From the NCBI RefSeq assembly GCF_047495875.1, contig NC_092459.1:39606490-39670489 (forward strand): a DNA stretch of 64,000 nucleotides. Direction: 5' to 3'. The position numbers and the translations under genes are program-made. The notes beneath the pieces are model-generated. The model worked only from the letters and a program-made list of their open reading frames with translations. It had not been told where the DNA came from and made no database searches. Below are positions 10,931 to 24,310 of this stretch, in pieces. Numbering within the stretch: position 1 is the first letter of the stretch; each line of letters starts with the position of its first letter. This DNA comes from Pithys albifrons albifrons. Lineage: Eukaryota > Chordata > Aves > Passeriformes > Thamnophilidae.

Positions 10931-13900
10931 TATTGAAAGTTTCTTATTCCATCGAGATATCCACCTTTAAGCATTCTTGTTTGTTTGCTCTTATTTTCTT
11001 CTGCCCACAAGGCTTGTTTTCCTCTTTCTTTCAGGATATAGGCTTTAACTCGAGCTGATAGGATTCTTTCATACTTAATATACATATAAAGGAATACATA
11101 TATCAGACACTTGTGTGTAAACTTCTGCTTAAAACCCTAAATGCTCATTTGAATGCTAAAATGTATCATTTTTATTCAGTATTGAGGGAGTTGTTCTGCA
11201 TAAACATACAGTTGTGTTGACACTCAATTTTTCTCTAAAAAGGACACATACTTAAAATCTATAATTGCCACAGTGTATCCTACAAGAAATAATAGAATCT
11301 TCATCAATTAATACATTTATTGACTTAGCATAAAAAATTATGAGACTCTATGGTACTACAAGAATGCAGTAAATATTCTGTCTCATGTAATTCATAAGAT
11401 TTCTGTTGGGGTCTTTTCTAAAATTTGGGAAGTCAGATTTTCATTTCAGAATACCATAATTTTGTGATGAAGACAATGAAAATGATCCTCTGAAATCAGT
11501 ACCAGAGGGGATTTTCATGTACTGAAATAATGCTCCATTTATTTGGTATTCCTCCACCAACAAGTATAAAATAATTCCTTCATGTCTTTTCTTTCCTTAA
11601 AAATTCACCAAGCGTATGTGGACCTCACAGATGCAGCTTTAATTGAAAGTAATGTCAAAAACAGTGTTTTGATCTGTTTCCTTTCTTTTGACATTTTCTG
11701 GTTTTGGAACGTGTTGAGTCTGTACGACCATTCTCTATTCAGAAATTCATCTGGAAATTTACATATTTTAAAGGCTTCTCGCTCTATAATACAGCTGAGC
11801 ATAATAGTGCGAGCTACACAGAAATTGAGGTGTGAAAGAGAAATTTCCCAATTTCTGTCCTTAACTGAAATATAAAAACAATTCTTCACCGTCTGGGAAT
11901 TACTATGCAAGTCTTTATTCTGTGTAGGCTTGCTAGAGGGATAAAGTTCACAAGATCCAGCAATGGATAGGCTCTACCTGGCTTTAAAACAAAAAATTTA
12001 AAAAATCTGTTTGTCCATTCATTAATTTATGGTGCTATCACTGAAATGCATGGAATGTTTCATACATTCAGAAATATACTGAAAGACATTACAACTCAAC
12101 AAACCTCTAAATTTGTAAGATCCAATAAATTACATATTATTCTACAGGATGATAAAGTCTGTCTCTGACCAATTAAGTAATGTTCCTGATATGGAAAGGT
12201 ATAAGTCCCACAGGAAACATTACATATCAGGGATGCTCAGCATTTTATTGTATTATGCCCCAAGAGAAAGAAAGACACAAGAAAAATAAAGATAGGCATT
12301 CATAAAGCTTGTATTTTTTTTTGTTTATTCCCTGCCTCAACAAGTAGAATCAAGAAAGATTCTATTCTCAGAAAAAGGTTGTTAACTGTACAGAATTTTT
12401 CTTCAAATTAATTACAAAACCACCTACTGTTAAAAGTAAATTGAACCTAAAGTCAGTGTACATGTACTCATTTAAAGGTAGGACTAATTCTGACAATTCA
12501 GTACCAGACGTTGAGGCTGTGAGCAGCTTTCAGACATCACTGTACTATTTATTCTGCAATAAAACTGCAACCACAGCAAGTGTGTATAGTCCTCAGATCC
12601 TGTGGACATCGTCCACTTTTATTATGTGAATTCATCCCTTGCCAGAACTACAAAGGATAAGAAGGAGACAGGCTTACTAGAAGCTAAATTCTCAAAATAG
12701 TCAAAACTGTAAAGTTAAACACTTCCAACAATATCTACTTTGCATAGTCCACCTATAGTGATTATATAAACAATTTGAAAAGCTCTGCTTCTAGAAGGAA
12801 TAGAACCTGTATACAAAACTCCATAGAAACGACTTGAGTTAGAAGTACAAATTTTAGCATAAGACTGTGTACACAAGTATGCATTTTCTATGTGTATGTG
12901 TTCTGATAAATATAGGCACAGGGCTCAATTCCTTCAGTCTCTGTGAGTTTAGATGACTGAGGACATGCCTGCGATAGCTCATGCTCAAATCCAAACTCTC
13001 TCAACAGTCAGAAACTGTAGATACAAGATTAAACCATAATGCAGATCACAGGTTGGGGATCAGGAGTCCAAGGATATAACTTGCTCTCTGGCCCAGCAAC
13101 CTAAACCACAATACAGAGAAAGCCTTGATCTCTCTGATCCTGCTTCTCATTTTAAACATACTGACAGTTATGCTTCCTTACTTCATTGGGCAGGGATGTT
13201 GGGAGAAAGCAGGTTGTTTCTCACCACTTGTCAGCCTACTTTGGGATGACCAAGAATATTTGCAATCTAGTGGAAATATATAATTTATCAGATCAAAAAG
13301 CCTTGAAGGCAATCAGAAATTTCAAAGTTATGATAGTTGTTTGCTGTTTTCAATACTATTAAATTTAAAAGTTTAAGCAGCAAAGCAAAACAAAAAATAT
13401 TGTTAACTATTCTGAGTATCTTTTCATCTATTTTTGGAGTGTGTGAGGGGAGAAACAGATCCCCTTTAACCCAAGCTAAATAATTTCCGCATTCACTAAA
13501 TTGGAAAAATATATATTAGTTAGGGTATATGCACCCTACATTGCAGGGGGAACTCTCACTAAGATGGTGAATACCCGATAAGATATTAAAAAGAAGTGTA
13601 TTGCCTTTTTTCCTTCCTTTGAGACAGCTGCAACATCTGAGTTGGTAGGTTGACCATTTTCTTCTTGATGTAGAAGTTAAACCACTTCAGTGAGCAGTAT
13701 TTGTGTGACCTTATTTGCTTTCTTGGGTTTTGGTTTGTTTGGTTTTTTGATTTGTTTGTTTGGTTTGGTTGCGGTTTTTTAATATATATTTAGAAATTCA
13801 GTATTTCGCTTCCTCCTGACAAGTGTGTGGCTTGCTGACCAGCTCTGTCCAGTGACTCTTTTCTGATTGTTGGCATGATCTTGCTCCTTCTACACCACTA

Positions 13901-14611
13901 AGCTATGACATCTCCTGTGTGCCCTTGAAAGAAACCTCCTCTTGTGTGAACTGATCTGCTGTGCACCCTATCCCACCACTGATGTGCTACAAGGAGCACT
14001 GCAAAGGCTGCAACTCAGCCTGGGCTTCATTGAGAGATTAAGGACCAAAGGGGCTAGGCTGGGTCTTCTCATCATGCAGGTTCCAGTTTGTAATGGGACT
14101 TTGCAGAAAGACAGTCTTGGCACTTTTCCCATGAATCAAAGCTGTTCCATGCGTGAAGCTGTTCTCCTGGTGACCAGTGCTAGTTGTAACAAATTTGTTT
14201 ACTTAATTACAAAGTAGCATTTTTCAGACCAGCAGGTTCTAACACTAAGTGACATTGTGTGTATGTATTTATAATCACACTGCATTCTTGAAATTCCTCT
14301 TTAGAAATTATTTTCATGTGTAAGCGGACGAGGCATATGTCAAAAAGATGACAATGGACTCCTGTGATGTCTTATATATGTTTTTAATAAAAAAACAGGG
14401 TATAATTTTGTTGCTGTTATAAGTCCTAGAGTGTGAGGCACTCCTCTGTTTTTCTTGATAAATAGGCTGCTCAGAGTGTCTGCTTTACATAAGCTTCCAT
14501 GCTTTTGGTTGCAGCCTTTCTACGCTTTGGCTTTTCCAGTGGCTCATCTACTTACAGGTGGAGTTTGGCATCCTGAGCCTTCAGTATCCTTCTGCTCTAT
14601 TTTTTCTGTGC

Positions 14612-14648
14612 CATGTGTGTGCACATGTGTGTGCGTGCATGGATGGAT
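14612..14648 (+). repeat. TG/CA-rich alternating purine-pyrimidine tract
   Basis: An interrupted (TG)n tract contains GTGTGTGCACATGTGTGTGC. Alternating purine-pyrimidine sequence of this type can adopt left-handed Z-DNA in vitro. It is probably a decayed dinucleotide microsatellite. Confidence 0.7.
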
Positions 14649-17160
14649 GTGACAGAGAGATGAAGAGAGAAACACACTACAATGAAAGGCAAAGACAGGA
14701 CTGTGATGCATGGAGTGAGCAAATCAAGGAGATAAAACACAGATTTACCAAGATACATACACTTTCCACCCTCCTCCATTTTTCCAGACAATTGTTATTT
14801 TTCAATCTTTTATTGTGCTAGCCATAGTAGAAATCTTGTATAAAAATCATATTGCTGTTTTGTCTAAGGTGAGTTTAGATGTTATCACAGTGATACACTT
14901 TGTCATAGATTTATTGTTAAGGTGTTGCATTATGTAGTTGAATAGAGTGATAACAATTGTACTCTAACAAACTTTTAATACAAGATTGTGAAATTTTAAC
15001 ATGAAGTATATTTCCACGATGACAGACTGTTATTACCTTCAAACTTCCAATGACAAATCATATGACTGAATGCAAAAAAATGCAATTTAACAGCATTTGT
15101 TATTATCTGTACAGCTTTATTGTTTTCTTTTTATTATATTCATAATCTGAAAATAATGTAAAACAGATATATGTCTGATCACGTAATGACCAATGGCATA
15201 TTGTATCTTGTTTAGTAGGTGGTTGTCCTCTTGTTGTATTTGGGAACATATAGTTTAACAAGATCCTTACCATCATTTTCTTAACAGGGATAATAAACAG
15301 AACAATTCTGAATAAAAGCTCATATCAGCTTCTTTCATGCCTTTTCTTTTCAGAAGGCTGCCTAAGGGTTTAAGCAATTTAGTTGTCTGGCCTGCACGCT
15401 TTCTCTGCAGTCTGCAGTTCTTTTGTTTAACATTAGTATGTGGGCAAACAGCATTCAGAGCTGTGCAGAGCTTATCAGTCTGTGCTCAGTTGACCAGAAC
15501 CCCATTCTATGTATCTAAGAGGGGCCACGTTTAATGCTTCACAGTAGGAGCATCTGCAGTTTCCAAAAATGACTTGTTTATCAGATAAACTCTGTCCTTG
15601 CACTGACACATAGTGGCTCTTCAATATCATACTCTCCTGTACGAGAACTGAGCAAAACAGGGTATGTGCAATGAATAACAAAATTTATGCACGTGGTCTG
15701 GTGACATAGGTACCCTATAACTGGGGAGAGTTTCTCTGCATCAGCTCAGTAATTACACAGGGAAACTTCCTCATTAGCTTCCAAAAATGCTTTAGTTACT
15801 AATTCTCAATATATTTAGAGCACTTACTCTGAAGTCAGTAAATGTTAATTAATTTGCTTATTTTGCTTGGAATTTAATTAGAAGTAGCACAAAGGGCCTG
15901 ACTTCTACAGCACACGCAGAGAGACTCGTAGCAAACCCTGATGCTGAGGTTTGTGGTTTGTCCATAGGTGGGGCAGCCTCTGATGGTACAGTTACATCTC
16001 TTACTTTTGAGATATTGTGTCACCAAAGTAGTCCTTCACAGCCCTCTAACCCAATTTTTACACTCGCTCTGCTCTACACTGTTTTTTGGTTGTTTTTTTT
16101 TTTCCAGGAGGTCAATTAGACCCCTGGCACTAAACCCATAAATATATTCTTTTAAGAATCATGAATTTTGTGTTTATAATAAAGGTCTCACTAAATATTT
16201 TATATACCATAGAGGTTAGCCACTGGTTTAGAAAAAAAAAATGTTTATTAAACACTGTCATTTAAAACCGGGTAGAAACAGCAGCTTAGAGTCGGTGTTT
16301 GAGGCTCAAGGTCCAGTGAGAGTGACATGCTGCGAGCTCTTTTCACAGAAGTGCAGCTGGTCTCTCACATTTTCCATCCAGTTAAAAAAGGGACATCTTA
16401 TAATTTGGCTTTGGAAGACTTCTGGACTGCTCTGGAACCTTTCCTGAACATCTTGGTGGAAATATCTATTTGACCGGTCACAGAAAGGGTGGGTATATGG
16501 GGTAAGAACCAGAGATTTGGATCCAAACCAATGCTATTCCACTGCAATTCAGGCAAGTCTGTGTTCTAGAATGATACTCTTGACTAATTATAATGATTTT
16601 ATTATATGAAATTGATATTACTTTGCAAATGGCAATGGCCCAGAAGGAGCCTGATAAAATTAACATCCTCATCTATACAATTAAGATTTTAGGTATAAAG
16701 ATGAGAATACAGTAACTCTATTAACTGTAGGCTTTTTATATATACAATGGTTTAAAGCTGAAACTATATACTGGGAACAGAGGCTTCTACCAGGCTTTCA
16801 CCTTTCTTTTGCTCCCCTCCCCCTCTCAATCAGTACACAATCGCTGGTCAACTAGTCAGAGAAAAACTGTTAATGAGGGTTAAATGGAAGTTATCTATTA
16901 AATGTCATTCTAGGATCAAGACATCAGAGCTTTATTTTGAATGATACCCATATTTTTTCTCTCCCTTATTTTTCAACCTTCTCCCTCCCCCACCTGAAAG
17001 AAAATATCCAGTGGATGCCTGGCAGCATCCTCTGATTGCTTGCCGTTTTCCTGACACTAAATCTACTCTGTCATATTCCTTGCATGGGCTGCAGATTTTG
17101 GCCTTTTCACCTGCTGTTTTGGTTGGCTTTAGATGCAAAAAGAAGAATATGAAAAGGAGA

Positions 17161-17181
17161 GGGGGAGGGAGGGAAGTTGGG
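17161..17181 (+). other. Canonical G-quadruplex motif
   Basis: Four G-runs (GGGGG, GGG, GGG, GGG) are separated by loops of 1, 1 and 5 bases. This fits the standard G3+N1-7 pattern on the plus strand. It sits in a purine-rich patch (17150-17210) just upstream of the enhancer-like block that begins near 17.37 kb. Confidence 0.6.
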
Positions 17182-17369
17182 AATGCTGGAGAAAAAAAAG
17201 GCAAATGTTTTTAGCGCCTTCATCTAGACATGTGTCCCCTCACTCTGTGACATGGTTGCTCCAATGTTGCCATGGTGAGGATTTCTAATCATCCCTACAC
17301 ATGACAGGCTCCTATTTGTCTGCACTCCCTTGGGTGTAAATTTCTAGGCTTAAAAAAAAAAAATCCATG

Positions 17370-17830
17370 TGAGCGTATCATCCGCCGTGCAGATGTTTCA
17401 CTGCTTTAGAATATCAGGCAGCTGCTTGTGCCACCGTCGACAGCTAATTGGAGACTGCATCGCAGGAACAGAGGCATAATTATGGCATAAATACACATCC
17501 TCTGGTGCATCATTGTATCTCTATTAACAGAAAATTTTAAACAGTGTTCAGAGTGTAATTAGTGTAGTTGATAAAGTTGTAAAACATGTAAATAAGGGAA
17601 ATAGCAGGTACGTGGCCAATCCACTACCCAGCACTAGGGGATGCAGATTATTGCCTATTTAGAAATAATTAGCAAAGCTGCATTAGCAAAGCCTGTGTCC
17701 AACAGAAGCAATGCAAACATTTATTCTGGTAACAGCTCTTTCTGTGCTAGCCATGAAAATCTACTAATATTGGTAATTTAGCCCTCATTACAGAGGATAA
17801 AGCATGAAAAGAGCTCAGACATGAAATATG
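17370..17830. promoter_or_regulatory. Candidate conserved noncoding element (developmental-enhancer-like)
   Basis: No reading frame is preserved, yet the block is unusually word-rich for this window. It holds homeodomain-type cores (CAGCTAATTGG near 17440, ATAATTATGG near 17476, AATTAGC near 17670), E-boxes (CAGCTG near 17420) and several CpGs (CCGCCGTGC, GTCGAC, ATCGCAGG) in otherwise CpG-poor DNA. Mutation normally erodes CpGs in neutral vertebrate DNA, so their clustering with TF-like cores suggests constraint. This is inference. The target gene is unknown. Confidence 0.4.
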
Positions 17831-18842
17831 ACAAGTAATATTAATTTTTATTCCAGAGGAAAGGATGCTTTCTCGGGTTGCATGCTGATTTCTCGGCAGG
17901 ATCTCAGTAGTGTGTGAGTGAGCTGGTGGTTGAGGATGCAGCTCTGGAGCTGCCTCCCAGCTGGAGCTATACCCTGGGGTACTCGTGACAGGAGCTGATG
18001 AGGCATGCTGTGGTTAGTGCCCAGCCAAACCTTAGGTCACAGTTCAAAACGAGCACTCAGGCATTAAACTTCTCTCCTTATAGAACTAAGCCTTTAATTT
18101 TGTCCTTGGCCTTGCTCCTTGCCACTCCTAAATGATTTTGCGGAATCACCTGTTTGGCCCCCAGCTGTCCTCCCCAAAATGCATAATACACAGCTGTGCC
18201 GCATGAGCAGAGCTCTGAATCAGTGTGTATACTTACTTTTCAGGTTTGTCTTGTGCCCTGGATGAGAAATGATGGCTTCATCCTCGCTGTTTATATTTTA
18301 GATTATGTTTCATGAAGAACATTACCCTGTGACCATAAAAATAAATGCCAAAATTTTGACTTGCTTTACAGATGTATTTTCTAATGAAGAAAAATGTGAA
18401 AGCCTCATTGTCACAGCAGATATAGATTATCTTTTAAAAACAAGAGGATAAGAAGGGCTGAATGTTCTGGAAAGACAAGGAAAAAAATTATGAGGGTTTT
18501 TTTTTTAACATCTCAAATTTCTTTTTTTTTTTTCCTTTCTACTGGGTGTAGAAACAGAATGAATAAAAACTCCAGCTTATAGTGTCAGCTAAGTTCTGCT
18601 GCATTCTTAATAAGTGTGCACGTGTGTGTTTACAAGAGAGAGTAGAGGAGGAACAGGAGAATTCTGCTTGACAAGTGCCAGTGTTTTAAAAAGAAGTCTG
18701 AGAAAGATGTTATCTCTGGCTCAGGCAAATAAATTTCTCCACTTAGCCAATGTTTCCTGAACATTTTCAGAATACAGCTCTCACCACAGACTGCATAAAA
18801 TTCTGCCAAATAAGGGCTGAATTTCATGTAATACAATACTTA

Positions 18843-18882
18843 AGAAAGAGAGAAAGAAAGAAAGAAGAGGGGGGAAAGGTAG
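18843..18882 (+). repeat. (GAAA)n purine tract
   Basis: GAAA/GAGA units run into a G6 patch, giving a purine-only strand of about 36 bp. It is a simple repeat of the kind able to form triplex (H-) DNA under torsion. Confidence 0.75.
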
Positions 18883-20486
18883 AGATGAAAAGAAGCTGGA
18901 CAAGCTACTGTCTGAAGTATTAAAATGAAAAATAAGCTTTAGAACTGCAGCAGCAGGAAAAGCCTTTTACAGATCCAAAGAGAACACTGTGTATATTTTA
19001 TCACCTGCAATGACATGAAAATTGTGAGAACACTGAACTTGTTGATTGAAAAGGGGTTTTTTCCACACTTTGGTGGAGGTTCAGGACTCATCCCAACACT
19101 CTGTTTTGGTAAAAGTACTAAACTAGAGAGGGAAGCTCAGTCAGTCTTTTGCCTGTTGTAGAGCAAATGCTCACAAAACCTCAGACAATACCCACCTCAT
19201 CTGCACTAGTGTGTGCATCCCATCTAGTTCTAGCACACCAAATTTTTATAGCCTTAGCATATATTTTCTGTATTTAAGATTTATGTATTTATATGCAGAT
19301 GTGCATTCTGTCAGCATGCAATAAGTAGATGGTTTATGCATATATACAGTTTATGCGAAAGCTGTTTGTATGTGATCAGGATGCCTCGTTAGATTCACTG
19401 GTACTGCTCTGCTCTCATGGAATCCAGTGAGGTTTTTACCACCGACTTCCCTGAAAGAAAAGCTGGTCCAGCTTCTGCTGCTTTTCATAATGACAGCATT
19501 CTGTGGCTCTGTGTGAATCCTGAAGCATAAAGTAGAACTATAACCTTATAGAGATGGTGTTGCAGTGTTTGTATGTGAATGTGTAAGTGTGTGTATATAG
19601 GCATTAATGTGAATATTTGGATATGTGTGTATGTACCTGCATGTGCTTATGAATCTTTACTAGTAATAGATTTTGTTGGTTATGTGATGGATAAGGAAAA
19701 CCTGCCACTCTGCATGTCAACATATATTCATATATGTATAATGCATTTGTATATCATAGATATGCACACTTACATAAAAGAGTAATTTTTAATTTTTATG
19801 CTGAGTTAATATTTCCTTAAAAAAAAAAAGAAACAAAAAAAAGAAACCCTTTCTAATTCTCACCCTCTACTTCAGTCCCATTATTTATCACAGTGAATTA
19901 CTTGGATGTATTTGTCTTTTATTTTTTTCTTTTTTTCTGAGTCCCCTGGACTGCCTTTAAAAGTCTTTTATTGCCCATCCACTAGAAAGGGGGAAGAGTG
20001 ATCTTCTGCATCAGAAGAAGCCATCTCTTTTCCTTCTTCCCTCTTTCCCTTCAAATTACATAAGTAAACTGTATGGTGTTGGCAAGCCTGAATGAATTCC
20101 AGTATTGCAAGCAGATCAGGAGGATGGTCTCAACACTGGTTATATAGGCAGAGATGTTTGGAGGTGGACAAAGTGTCTGTAAGGGGGTCCTGAAACAGTT
20201 TTAAGCAGATTAGTAGTTCATTACAGGGTGACAGAGTCACTGTTCATTCTTTTTAATAGAAAATGACTTGGCAGGTCATCAGTAGCTGGAAGTAATTTCA
20301 GTGGTTTGTATTTTATTTTACTCAATTTAAAGGTTTACATGCTATTGCTTGATATTAATAAACAGGTTTTAATGATTTTGCAACCTTTGTAATGGATGAG
20401 CATTATGATATCAGTTTGAAATAAAAACATATTAACTCATATATTCTGACTAAATCAGCTTAAGGTCACATTAATATAGTTTCCAT

Positions 20487-20570
20487 GGTCCAAATTTACT
20501 CCTATGTAAATTAGTTTAAATCCACTAACGTTAATGTGAGTTGTTATCTAACACTAGACTAGTATGAAAA
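20487..20570 (+). repeat. Ancient amniote CR1-family 3' UTR relic
   Basis: The phrase 'ACTCCTATGTAAATTAGTTT' followed by TCCACTAACGTTAATG resembles a characteristic old CR1 3' untranslated motif in sauropsids: 'actcctgtgtaaatta...aatccactaacttcaatgg...'. The copy is degenerate and lacks coding sequence. The call is from family knowledge, not a search. Confidence 0.4.
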
Positions 20571-23405
20571 AAGAATGTTAACATATGTGGCATTTGTTTT
20601 GCTTTGAGCAGTGTGTATACTGTGACAGAAAAGTCATATTTTTCCATATTATCTTTGTAGAAATATGTCCTCCAGCAACTCTGTGGGTTTTGACTGAGGA
20701 ATAGCAGGGGTACCTGTCTTGGTGCATTCTTGATGCATGATGTTTTCTGCTTTGTAGGGGAGACCTGAAGATGTTAAATTAGGGGTGCAAAGTAGCAGGG
20801 GTTGGTTAAACAAACAAGCTTGAACAGAGTGAAAGTCAATCAACTAATTGGGCCAGGAGGAAACTAAAATCAGAGCTGAGTCTGGAGGCTGAAGAAATTG
20901 GGACCTTGTAGATCATAGGTGCTTTCCCAAAGAATTACAGCCACTTCATATGTATAAAGGCTACAATAGCATCAGCCCAAAGCCCATCAACTTTGGAGAT
21001 GTGAAGTTAAGTGAAAAAACAGTAGCAGAAGAAATGGTGGCTGGGAAAATTAAGGAAAAAAAAAAGGAGGCGTTTTGCTACTGTAGATGTTTTGAAAGTT
21101 CTTTTCACCCATTTTAGGCAACATCATAACCATTCACCTTTTGTTTTCTGCTCATTTTTGCTATTTCTGTGTTATTGGTGGGTGGGTATTAAAAGGAAAT
21201 GTTTTAACAATGTTTTATCTTAAAAATAAAGATGACAATGAGTTGAAACTTATGAATAATTTTTCTTTGAAGCTATTTGATTTCTTCTCTCAGTCATATC
21301 CCTGCATATACTTCTGCATATCTTTTAAAGGGGGTAAAGCACATCAGGGGAGTGAATGAACAGCAGGAGCAGCTGTGGCTCACAGCAGCTAAGTTGCCAT
21401 TAGCAAGTAGTGTAGTTTGGTAACAAAAGATCTGTGGAGTGAAGTTGTTGATGCTGAAGATGTGACTTTCTGTAGTGTAAGCCCTGCAAAGTTTTTGCTA
21501 TGTGTTCACATCTGCACCTGTGAGTTCAACATCCAGTAAGAGTAGGAGCAGCTATCTGCTGATGGTTTATTTGGAAAACATTACAGGCATTCTTAGAACT
21601 CTCCATGATGCAAACTGAAATGCAGTAAGTGGAGAAGTTAGGAGATTTACTTCAGAAGCACATTCCTGCTTTGAGCTAAAGCATTGGTATGGATGTCCCC
21701 CATGCCTGGAGGTTTCTGCTGTCAGGTCTAGTACATTTACTGTGCTTCAGCAAATGTAATGCTTTCTGGCCTCTTGGTAATGCTCTTTCTGTGAGTATGG
21801 TTGCTTTGTCAAAAGTTTTTGCTTGGTTACCCTAGTACAAGTAGTGAGCCACTGCAAAATCTTTTGGGAAGAATTCAAATCATTCATGATCCTGAAGAGA
21901 TGTGTTTCTGTCTTGGTTTCACTTCACTGTCCTAATAAGCAAAATTAGGATAGAGCAAGGAAAAGGGCATAAATAAAAAATTATATTTTCCTGAAATATT
22001 ATTGGAAAGAACAATTTTCTATATCACTATATGTATTTAAGGCAGCTCAACAAGCACTGAACATGGGAAAAACTAAGTTCCATAAGATACTAGTCCTGAA
22101 TTCCTTTACTAAAGAGAAGGCAACTTTGTTCAGTATGGATAAGGTGAACACCATCGGAGAAAAAGAGGGCACTTGATTGTGATTGCAAGGTCATACATGG
22201 GCTCTAAAGCACTTGTTACTGTTATTAAAATGGTATGTTCCTCCCTCATTGACAGGTTTGCTTGCTAGCATAGGCAACATCAATATTAATTTTGTAAATG
22301 TTTATCTCATGTAATGTATATGATTAAGACTTGTTTGGATGTTTTGTGCTGATTACACCAAGACCTTTCTGTGCCAACAGCCCTGTGGCATTGAGTTACT
22401 GTGAGAAAAACAATGTGTGACAATGTTAGGGGAACATAGCTGAGCATACATACTTTCTCTAGTGTACTGGGTTTTCTCAAATTTTTTTTCCCTCTGTTTT
22501 TGTTGCTACTGATAGAGCCATACACAAAACCAGATTTGGATTATCAAATGTCAATAGTATATTTCCACTTACTGAGTCTGTAAGTGACATGCCATTTATG
22601 GCATCCTTGGAATAATGTCTATTTCTCTAACTTACACATTCTGTGAGGTGGTAGATGTTTCCCTCTTGTCTGGTAGCATTAAAATTGCACTTTTAGACTC
22701 ATCTGACAAATGCTGTGAAATGCTCACTTTTAGTCAAGTTTCATTTTATACTGAAAACAGTGGATGGAATTCACAAGTTCCTCAAAATATTAGTTCTTCT
22801 TAGGTGTCTAGGTAAATGAAAACTGCAGTTCTTGTATGTGGCTGACTCTTTGTAAAAGTGCTCATTGAAATTAATGAGAACTGACCTTGATTCCATGGCA
22901 TAGTCATTAGCCTCTGGTAATCTAGAGATGTGAAAGGATTTGGGAGGAAGGAAATCTTTCCCACTTTTATACTGCTGCAGCATATATGAATCTGTAGCTA
23001 AGGAAAACATTTTACTACTTGCCTGCCTGATATAAATTAATTTGTTTTACCTTTTTTGCCAAACAAGTCATGAAGAGGCATGACTGTATACTGTGATGAA
23101 AACCAATAGTTCTCAGATGCTCTTGAATGTACGCAAATGTTTTGTTGTTCAACTGCACCATTATCATAACCTAATCCTTTGCATTTTTGAGCTCTTCTTT
23201 GCAGAGAAATTAATTAACTTCTTCAGTTTGAGGAAAACTATGCAATAGTCACTGCATGGGACTGAAGCAGAATTTTGGAGTCCTACACACTAGTCTGGTT
23301 TGTGATCTGGGCCTTTATTTATCTTCAATACTTGCACTTCTCAGATATTTAATGTTTGTCAAGCACATGGAAATCAAACTTGAAAGCAAAGTATGACTCC
23401 AAATT

Positions 23406-23443
23406 CATTATTATTATTATTATTACTATTAGCATTATTATTC
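23406..23443 (+). repeat. (ATT)n microsatellite
   Basis: About eight ATT units are followed by interrupted ACTATTAGCATTATTATT. Simple sequence repeat. Confidence 0.85.
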
Positions 23444-24099
23444 AGGTTTCAGAGAGTTACCTGTGACTTAATTTAGGTGGTTTTAACCAATTTTTATGCA
23501 TCATGTTTTTGTAAGTTCTTGCTTTTGGTTTCTGTTTCCCTCTGTAGTTGCAAATAGTACCCACTATTCTGCATTAGCTATGACCTTTAGAAAAATAATT
23601 GATGAACTTATTCGTCTCAACAGTTGCTGTACATGTCCATTTTTTATTTACCCCATGTGTTCTCTAGCAAAACTGTGTATGTGTATTTTCAGAATTTAGT
23701 GAATTAGAAAAATTTCACTGTGGGTCCATGGGCAAAGTAAAACCACAAGACATGGTAATATCTCTAACACTTGTAAGTGTGAGCACTGCGTGTGTGTAGG
23801 TATGAATGCACTGTTGAATTTCAATTCCCCAAATCTTTGAATTTTACCAGCTGTGAGAGCTCCTGTGTGTCAGTCAATCAAAGTGCTGTGTGAGCAGCTG
23901 GTTGTGAAATGCCCACCCTGTGCTGTAACTTAGGGGAGGCACCAAAGCTGACTCTGGGATTACAGCTGGTGTTTTAAGGTCCATTGTAACAGAAACTGTA
24001 AGATCAGCACAGAAAAATAAACATATCTCTTCAAATGGCTTTTCATGTTTACTGTTCAGATTTTTTTTCTGTGGGAGTTTGTATTAAACTTTGCCTGTA

Positions 24100-24310
24100 A
24101 AGAATTCAGACTTGCCTAATATTATTGCAGCTCTATTTTCGAAAAAGCCATGCCGCGACTGTTCATGAGGGCACCAGGTGTTCTTTTCCTGGTTCTGCAT
24201 CTTTTCAGGGCTTTATGCCTTATCCAGAGTAAAAGCTTCTTATCAGCCCCCAAAGGGCCTGATATTAATTTGGCCATTATAACAGGTAGTCACGTAATAT
24301 AGTGGAACTA
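24100..24310. promoter_or_regulatory. Weak candidate conserved noncoding element
   Basis: The block combines CpG words (TTTTCGAAAA, TGCCGCGACTG, GTCACGTAAT) with ATTA/TTAAT cores and a GGCCATTATAAC string, and stands out from its AT-rich flanks. There is no coding signal. The case is weaker than for the 17.4 and 43 kb blocks. Confidence 0.25.

Larger units (their letters stand above)
8490..17150. other. AT-rich noncoding stretch with scattered simple repeats
   Basis: No gene is supported. Frames such as 9174-9527 (117 codons, plus) and 11605-11910 (101 codons, minus) show no recognisable domain. An octamer-type ATGCAAAT lies near 10436, inside a block (about 10190-10460) rich in ATTA-type cores that could be regulatory. 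T/G-rich low-complexity tracts occur at about 10890-10930 and 13728-13778. Confidence 0.5.
17830..24090. other. Noncoding stretch with simple repeats and one old repeat relic
   Basis: No gene is supported. 17.87-18.24 kb is somewhat GC-richer, with repeated AGCTG/CAGCT words. 19.57-19.78 kb is a degenerate TGTATG/TATATG-rich stretch whose open frames reflect low complexity. A second weak regulatory candidate is about 23.85-24.0 kb (CAGTCAATCAAAG, CAGCTGGT). Confidence 0.5.

Noticed and set aside
23406..23443. CRISPR-like or structured array
   Set aside because: It is a plain (ATT)n microsatellite with no spacers. Nothing in the window resembles a CRISPR array.
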